Shown: piece after piece, positions 15,001-24,000 of the stretch
Position numbering within the stretch: the first letter of the stretch is position 1
How the letters are laid out: each line of letters opens with the position of its first letter
Assembly (NCBI GenBank): GCA_035547915.1
Contig: DASZTS010000135.1
Span: 1 to 64,000, forward strand
Direction: 5' to 3'
Length of the DNA stretch: 64,000 nucleotides
From: DASSFG01 sp035547915
GTDB taxonomy: Bacteria; Planctomycetota; Planctomycetia; Pirellulales; JAICIG01
Program-made: the position numbers and the translations under genes
Notes under the pieces: model-generated
The model's input: the letters and a program-made list of their open reading frames with translations, nothing else
The model's database searches: none
Told to the model about the DNA's origin: nothing

Positions 15001-18000
15001 AAGTGCCCGACCATCGTCAACGTGTCGCATTCGAAGAGATCGAGCGGATTCGTCGGATTGATCGCGATCGTCGACTCACCGTTGCTCTGCGACGATTTGG
15101 TGATATTGACGTTCGTGCCCACATTGAGCGAAACGCCGCCCGATTCGTCGGTGAGATTATCTGGCTGGCTGGCGGGCGTCAGGCCCGCACCGACCGTGCT
15201 GTCTTCGAGCGAGGTGAACACGACAGGGTGGCCCGGCTGGCCCAGTATCTCGAGTGCGCCGCCCAACCGATTGCTGATGTCGGACGGGACGCCGCTGGCC
15301 GTCAACCCGGCACTGCCACCCTTCAGTTTGACCACCAAGCTTTGCGTCGGCGTGCTTTCCAAGCGGAGCGTCACGCCGTTCAAGGCTGTGATCTGGGGGT
15401 TCGGCGAGCCGGGGCTAGCGGCCAGAACGTGAACGATGTCGGTGTCGTCCCAGACCGAGTTGCTGTCCAGTGTACCGCCGCGAATCAGCATGCCGTTCGT
15501 CGAGTTGCCGCCCACCTCGTTGAGACGCACCAGCGGGCCGTCGTTGTCGTTGAACTGCGAGAACGCGTCGATCGAGCCGGTGCTGCGGCCCCAATCGGGC
15601 ACATTGGTTGCGGTCAGAGAATTGTCGTCGATGCTCACCGCCGCGCCGCCGTTATTCTCGATGACGTTGTTCACGATCACCGGCTGCGCGCCTTGCACGA
15701 AGATTACGGCCGAATCGTTGAGACCACGGCCGTTGCGGCCGCTCTCGGAGCTGTCCCAGCCGCTCGCGTTATTGGAAAGCGTGCTATTGGTGATGCGAAC
15801 CTGGGCCTGATGGATCTCGATCGCGTTGAAGGTGGCAGTTCCGCCTTCGATCGGTACAGAGCCGCCCGCGTAGCTGATCAGGCCATAGTCGATGCTGCCG
15901 GTAGACGTCGGCCAGAAGTAGATGCCGCCCCAGTTGCCCGCGGCGGGAAGCTGGGGAGACGATTGATCGGCGGCGGCATAGAAGGTACCACCGGAGCCGA
16001 CCGTGTCATCGTACAGCGACGTGAATACGACCTGCTGGTTCTGGTTCCCCTCGGCGACCAGGTTCGCGCCCGGACCGACCTCGATGCGCGCATTCGACAG
16101 CTTGACGATTACGCCTGGATCGATTTGCAAGCGGGCCGATTCGCGGCCGACTACTCCCGCGGCGCCGCCCGGTTCTCCGGTCAGAATCAGGTTTTCCTCG
16201 ATCACGTATGTGATGTCGGTGTCGTGGAAGCGCGCGGTGACGTCGAGCGTGTCGAGCGACTGACCGGCGTTCGTGTTGATGCGGACGAAGAGACCGTTGA
16301 TCTTGTTCTGAATGATCGTCTGCGCCTGCGTGAGCGCAAACTGCGTGGCAGTCGCCCCCGACGGTCCCTTGTCCTTCGATCCACCCGACGTGGGCGGGGG
16401 AGCGATTTGGATCGGCACCGTGTTGAGCGGCACCGTCAGTTCCGTCGTGGCGAGCGTGGTCGCCGCGCCCGAGACAGAGGTCGGCGCGGGCACGGGCGGA
16501 TAGGCGAAGCTGGCCGGTGTGTTCGACAATAGGATTATTTGTCCCGAGCCCGCCGGTCCGAGTTGTGCCAGCACGTTGAAGCCGGGCACAAACAACGGAT
16601 TGCTCGGAGTATCGGCGGCGTTGATGGCCGAGACGACCGCCTGAGCCAGTTGATCCAACGTTTCGCCCGTCGTGAAATTCACCGGGTGATAACCGGCGGC
16701 GGTGGCGTTGTTGTTGTCGAATTGGAAACCGACATTGCCGACCACGAACTGCTGGCCGTTCAGAACGGCACTGGGCGAAGTGATGGTGAGAGTCTGCGGT
16801 TGCGGCACGGCCAATATGTTGCCGTGAATGTCCGGCCCCAGTCGCTCGTAGTCTGCCGTATAGAAATTGTTCAACAGGCCGATCGGCAGCAGGTCGTTGC
16901 CGAAGCTGAAAGCGTTTCCGTTGGTGATCGCGCCGAGCGGCGGGTTGGGAATCGTGTTGGCGTACTGGGAGGGCTCGGGGTGCGGAACCACCGAGTCGGC
17001 GTTCTCGAAGGTCACGACGCTACCGCTGAAATTGGCCGATACGCCCAGGCCCGCGGCGCTCACAGCAATACCGGTCGATTGTCCCACCTGAGTCGCTGTG
17101 AAGCCTGCCGCGAAGGGTACGGGCACGCCGCCATGCAGCGACTGCGAGATCGATAGTTCGGGCGCCTTGCTGATGTTGACGGTAGGAACGACGCCTCCGA
17201 TGCCCAGAATGCGTACCTGATTGAACGCCAGTAATTGGCCGTAGTTGGGTGCGCTGTTGGGCCCGGTATAAGTCGAGAAATCCTGAGTGACGGCCAGCAC
17301 GTTCTTCAACTGCGGGCTGTTGTTGGCGACCGTAGTGTTGATCGCCAATGCAATCGCGTCGGCAACCTGTTGTGGTGAATCGGTCGACAGGATTTGGATC
17401 GGAACCTGACCGGTCGATGCGGAACCCACGCCGTCCACATAGAACACGAACTGCACGGTGTTCGTGCCGTCGTTGATCGAGAACGAATCGTTGCTGTTGA
17501 TGGGATTGCCCGGTTGCACGGGGCTGGCGACGCCACCCGGCCGCGGAATCGTGATCGTGCTTCCTTGGTCGTACTCGAAGAGTTGTCCATTGACCGTGAA
17601 GCCATCGCCGTCCGAGATCTGGTTGCCCGGCTTGGTGTCGACCGAGAGCGGCGTGAGCAACGACAGACTGAGGGGCGCCGAACCGGGCGACGAAAGATTG
17701 ACGTCGCTGGTGTTCATCAGGTCCACACGCGCGTTGCCGCTCGAGTCAATCACGGCCTCGGCATAGATCAGCGATCCGGTACCGCCATTGAGTACTGCGC
17801 CGTCGACGGCCGCGGCGATCGACGCGGCCACTTGTGCCGACGTGTAACTGGGCTGGAAATAGACCGCGGTATCGTTTGCAGCAATCGGCATCTGTAACGC
17901 CGTCGTGCTGATCGCCGCGGTCATGAACGACGCCGAAGGGAGGACGTGCTGGCCGGCGCCTTGCACGCCGTCGTATGCATTTCCCACGCCGCCGATGCTC

Positions 18001-21000
18001 ACGACAGCCGTATGGTTGGTGGTATCGGACGGCAGCAATCCGCTGTAGGCCGCAATGGCGGCGTCGCTCGGCGCCAGTTCGCCCGCGGCGACCGCGGCCG
18101 TGATGGCCTGCGTGATCTCTTGCTCGAGCGTGTCGGCCGAATCGGTCGCGTTGTAATACACGGGCCAATTGTTGTCGCCCGGTGGGATCGATTCGCCGTT
18201 GGGCACGAATTCAAACGTGAGGCTGCTCGATCCGTGAGTGATCGTGAACCGATGCACGGCACTGATGGCGTTGCCGTACATGATCGGGGCGCCGATTTGC
18301 GTCGGCATTTGCCCGTTATCGGTGAAGGAGGTGACCGTCGAGGCCACGTTTGCCAACAAAAAGTCTTCTTGGCCGGAGAAGCCGCCGCGATAGATGCGGT
18401 AGCCGGTGGCACCGGCCACCGCGGTCCAGCTCAGGTTCACCTGCTGGCCCGCCGTGACAGCCTCGCTCACCTCGTTGCTCGCGGTCGTCTCGCCAATGGT
18501 GCCACCGCTGCCGTTGATGGCCGTTACGACGTAATAGTACGTGCCGGTGCCCAGGCTGCCGCCGGCCGCGGCCGAGGGAGCCAACATGGTCGGCGCGCTG
18601 AGACCGGGGTTCGTTCCATTGATGGTCGGCGGCAATGCCACCGCAGGGTTCTCACCATTGTCGACATAGCTGGTGCCGGTCGCGGTCGCGATCAGGGTAT
18701 TCTCCCCGAGCGACGAGCCGCCGCGGTAGATCTTGTAGCCCGTAGCACCGCTCACCGCCGACCACGAAAGCGTGACACGGTCCATACCGGCATTCGCGGC
18801 GGTAATGGTGACCGCGGTGCCCTCGGTGCCGTGCACTGTTTCGCCCGCTGGACCGATGGCCGTGACGTAGTAGTAGTACGTGCCCGCGGGCAGAGCGCCG
18901 CCGCCGGATGCCGTCGCGGACGTCACATTGGGCAACGATGGGGGCGATGTCCACGTTCCCGTGGGCGCCTTGGAGAATGCTCCGGCGTCCTGTGCGGCGT
19001 CGATGGCCGCCGCCACTTCACGTCCCAATGTGTTGGTCGTGTCGCCGCTCGTGTAATTGACCGGCCAATTGCCGTCGGTCACCGCACGGCCGTTCAAGGC
19101 GAACTCGAACGTGACCGTTGTGCCGCCGTAGGTGATCGAGAAGGTCGTTCCGTCGCTGATGACGGCCCCGCTGGCCGCGTTGATCTGCAGCGTGTCGCCC
19201 GTGAAGAACTGGAACACGTTGCCCTTTATGGCAAACGTTTCGCCGGCCAAGCCGCTTTGCGATCCATTGAACGGTACTTGCAGCGCCACGGGCGAATTCA
19301 TGGCGACTTCGGTGACCGTCACCTGATTGCCGGTGACGGCCGCCCGCACCAACGACGACGTCTGCGTGGTCTGCGTTCCCGATCCTTGGATCAACGCCGG
19401 TTCGCCCAACAGGGCACCATTGATGGCAGCGGCGATGCGGGCCGCGACCTGGTTCGCCGTATCGATCGGCTGCGGATTGGAGTTGTTGACCGGGGTGCCG
19501 TAGTAGTCGACGGCGATGTCGCCCGGCAACACGCCGATCGTGGCGGGCGCGTTTAGATTATCGAATTCGAAGGTCTGGCCATGGATCTGGAAGGTCTGGC
19601 CATCGACGATCTTGTCGCCCGATGAGGTCAGCAACGTAATGTCTTGGCCGAAATAGGTCTCTTGGAAACTATTCGGATCGGCCGAGATCGGCGCGTCGGC
19701 GCTATCGACGATGACGTTGTTCGAGATGGTCGGTCGCGAGGTGACGAGCGTGATGGCGTCGACGTTCTGTGCGCCCTGCCCGCTGATGTTCGCCGTGCCG
19801 CCGCCGTAACGGATGGTCGCCTCGTCCACGTAGTTGAGGAAGATGCCCAGCGGCTCGAGGTCGGAGTCCTCGCGGAAGATGATGCCGCCCCAGTCGCCGC
19901 GAGCCGGCGCGGTCGGCGGCGCGGCTGTGGCGCCGCCCACCGAATTGTCGTTGAACGACGTAAAGAGCACCTGATCGCCCGGTACGCCTAGCACTTGCAA
20001 CGCACCCTCGCTGCGATCGACATTTTGGGCCGAGGTACCCACATCGATCGCGGAGTGGAACATCTTGAATTCCGCGCCCGGATCGATCATCACCGTCACG
20101 CCCTTCGGCACGTCGAAGCTCTTTCCGTCCGGCAAGGCCGGGGGATTCTGGGCCGAAAAGTCGGTGTTGGTTCCGATCTGATAGGCAACGTCGGTGTACA
20201 GTGCCGGAGCGGTGCCGCTGAAACCGACCTGGTTGAACGCCGTGGGATCTTGCGGGATGACGTTCGGGTTGATCGAAAGCCGGAATTGGCCCTGCGTGAA
20301 GTACAGGAACTGGTAGTTGCTGTTGGCGACGTAACCCGCGTCGGCCGGGCCAATGAGAATCGGCTGGCCGGCGTACGACGGCGACTCGGCTACGGTGGTG
20401 TTGACCGCAATACCCGACTGCAAGATAGCGCTTTCGGTATGCGCAGCCAACGTCGTCGCGGAATCGGTGAGATTGAACGGAATCAAAATCGCGCCCGACT
20501 CGACGGGCGAGACGGCCACGCCGTTCGTGTGCAGCGTCAATCCCGAGGGCAAGGCCGAAATCGAGGTGCTGCCGTTACCGCCGATCGCGATGATGGCATT
20601 TCCGTCGGCCGCCGAGCCGCTATACGAGGCCGCAATGGGTACGGACGTGCCGCCGAATTTACCGGCGGTCACCGCGGTAGTGATGGCGGCGGAAATCTCC
20701 TGAGCCAACGTGGCTTGCGAGTCCGTCGCGCCGTACTTGATGGGCGTATTGGTGTCGCCCGCCGCCAGCGTGCCCGTGTGCGTGAATTCGAACGTGACCG
20801 AGTTGGTGCCCTGGGTGATCGTAAAGGTGCTGCCGACATTGATCCCGGCGCCGTTGGCGGCCGTGATTTCCAATCCCAACCCGGTGACCTGGAAAAAGCT
20901 TCCGGTGCCGCCTCGTCGCAGGATCAACGGACTCGAAGAAGTCGCCTGCAAAGCCGTCGGAATGCTGTACGACGTGTTACCATCGCTGGCGAGCTTGATG

Positions 21001-24000
21001 TAATACTTGCCGTCGGCGGCCAGGTTGGCCGTGGTAAAGGTTTGCGCCGCGATGGGCGAATTGACGCCGAATTTGCCCGCGGCCTGCGCGGCATTGATTG
21101 CGCTCACCAGGGCATTGGCCAAGCTCGTCGCGAAGGCCTGGCCCGTGGCGGTGGTGCTGTATGGGCCGACGGGCGTATTGGTATCGCCCTTGGCCAACGT
21201 GCCGTTGGAAGTGAACTCGAAGGTGACTACGTTCTTGCCTTCACCGATCGTGAACGTGGTGCCGGAAGCGATCGCGGAGGCGGCAGTTGCCGCGAGCTCG
21301 ATGGCGTCGCCCCCGAGTTGGAAATACTGGAAGGTGGCACTGGCCGATCCGGCGCTGATGGCGAACGATTGACCGGCGCCAATGGCTGTCTTCGGCGCCG
21401 GTGAATTGAGAATCCCTAGCTGCGCCCCGCCGTTGCCTTCGATGCGCAGATCGGTGCCCGGAGTGAGGTTGGGCGACGCCAGCGCAGTCTGCAAGACGGT
21501 GAACGGCGTGGTCGTAACCTTCGACACAACACCGGTGGTCGGGCTGACCAGCGTCTGTAAGATCGGCGTACCAAGCTTGTCGACGAACGTCGTGGCGTTG
21601 ACGTTGACGTTGAACCAGTAATCGTAAATGCCGCCCGGCGTGCCGTCGGCATCGCCGTCGAGGGGCTGCGGCGAGTCCTGGCCCAGCAAGTTCAGGCCCG
21701 TGCCGACCGGAGCTACGGCGCTCACCAGACTGTTGTAGGTGGCCGGATTGGCCTGGAAGTTGAGACGCAGCTCGTAGTCGCCGTCGGTGGTGCCGCCCCA
21801 ACCGCTGTCGTGCACGTTCGGGTCGAATTGGGAATTACCCGAACTCGACACCGCCATGTAGTACACGCCCGGCTGCAGCGCCAGTTGGATGAACGAATCG
21901 GAGCCGAAGTAATTGTCGTTGCGCGAGATCAAATTGCGCTGGATCGTCTGGCTGAACTCGCCGACATTCGTCAGGTTGAGCGTCAGCGAGCCTTGCAACT
22001 GTACCTGGGTCAGTTCGGCCGTCGCCGACACATTGAGCACGCCCAGGTCGGGCGCGGTGGCCGAAGCCGTCACCGAACCGTTGGGGAAGTTGAAGGTGAC
22101 GTGATTGCCCACCACGGTAGCCGCGGTCGGCGATCCGAAAGCAGTGTTCACAGCGGCTGCAATATCGGTGGCGATGGTCGCTGCGCTAGCGCCCGCCGCG
22201 AACTGCACCGGAATGACGCCCGGATTGGGCGAGCCACCACTGGTGTCCAGCTCAAACGTCTTCGACACCAAGCCATTGCTGACGGTGAACTGCTCCTGAC
22301 CGTTCTGGTTGGCGGCCGTGGGGCTACCTAGCACGTCGAGCACGGGGCTATTGATGGCATTCGCGATATCGACGGCCAAGTCGTGCTGAGTGGCCCCCGG
22401 TGCGTACCGCACCAAGACGTCGCCGGGGTGCAGCACGGTCTTATTCCCCGTCACCGTCAACCCACTGGTGGTCACGTTCGTGCCACCGTCGCTGAAGTTG
22501 GTGTTGGTGTCGCCGCCGATGTTGATCACACCGTTGCCGGTGTACGTGGCGGAAATGGGAGGCTGCGCCCCGCCCAGTCCCTTGTCCTTCACGGCGAAGT
22601 TGATGGCGTTGACCACCGCCGCCGCCACGGTATCGATCGTGTTGCCCGTGCTGTACGGAATGGGTACGTTGCCGTCCGTGACGGTGCGTCCGTTCTCGGC
22701 GAACTCGAAGGTGACGGAAGTGCCTCCTTCGGTGATCGTAAAGCCCGAACCATCCGTGGGCGCCTGGTTCGGCATGACCAACGACAGCCCGCTGTTGAAT
22801 TCGAACGTCCGCGTGACCGATTGGCCGGCGGGCGTGACTGACGTGATGCTGAACGTTTGCCCTTCGAGTCCCTGGCTGGAGTTGGTGGGGGAGACCGCTT
22901 GACCGCCCGCCGTGGGAACGCCCATCAGCGTTACTTCGTTGTAAAGCGATAAGAGCGTGTCGAGCTGGCTGGTCGGCGTGAGCCGTTGGGCCAGCGTCTC
23001 CGCATCCAAGGTGCCCGACTGCGTCACCGAGAACTTGTAGAGCTGGACTTCCGAACTGTCGGTGCGATACAGGAACTGTAGGCTGTTCACATCCGAGGTG
23101 GCCGGAAAGTCCTCCGTCGTGCTGGCCGGCGTATCGGGACTGTTCGCACCGGTGCCGAGATCGGGCGGGGCCGTGGTCGGGTCGACGTTTCCGTCGGTAC
23201 CCATGATGCTGCCCGGATCGGCATCGTCGGTCGCTAGGCCCAAGGCGTGGCCGATCTCGTTCATGGCCACGCGGAAGAAGCTGCCACCGTAGGCGCTCGA
23301 ACCCCAGTTGACGTTGCCGTTGACCACGACAACCGGTCCGCCATTGGACGTCTTCGTGGGGCCCTCGACTCCGTTGACGGCGGTCGTCTGGGCTTGCGGA
23401 TCGACCGCGTGGATGTCGCCGACGGCGACGGTGATGCCTTGCGCGGGTGTCTCGACGAAATTCACGCCCGAATAGTAGGAGAACAGACCGAGAATCTCAC
23501 GCACGGTTTGCTCCTGGGCGGCCGTGATGCCGTTGGAGAGCAGGTTGCCGTGGATGTCGGTGCCGTAGGTCGTTTGGAAGTTGTACGGGATGGTAATGAC
23601 ACCGCCCGGCGAGATGTCGCTGGTATCGATGATATGGTCTTGAATCCCTTCGCTCTCGACCCAAGCAGCCAGGGTGCTCAGCGCGCCGCTCGCCAATTGC
23701 AGACTATTGGCCGTGATCGGCTGCTCGAGGTTCTGCTGGTTTGTCCCGGTGTCGTTACCGGTGAAATTGAGGCCCGGGTTGACGGGCAACGGCTGAATCG
23801 AAGAGTCGAAGATCTCGGTCTGACCGTTATCCAGCGTGCCGGTAAGCATCGCCGTGGAGTAGGTGTCGCCCGGTCCGGTGCCAGCGGGCGTTGCCGGATT
23901 CTGCGGGCTAGGCGGCACTTGCACCACGACCGGTGCCTGTTGGGGCATGTCATTGTTGCCGATGCGCAATCGCAGAGCCTCGTTCGTCACGCCGTCTTTT

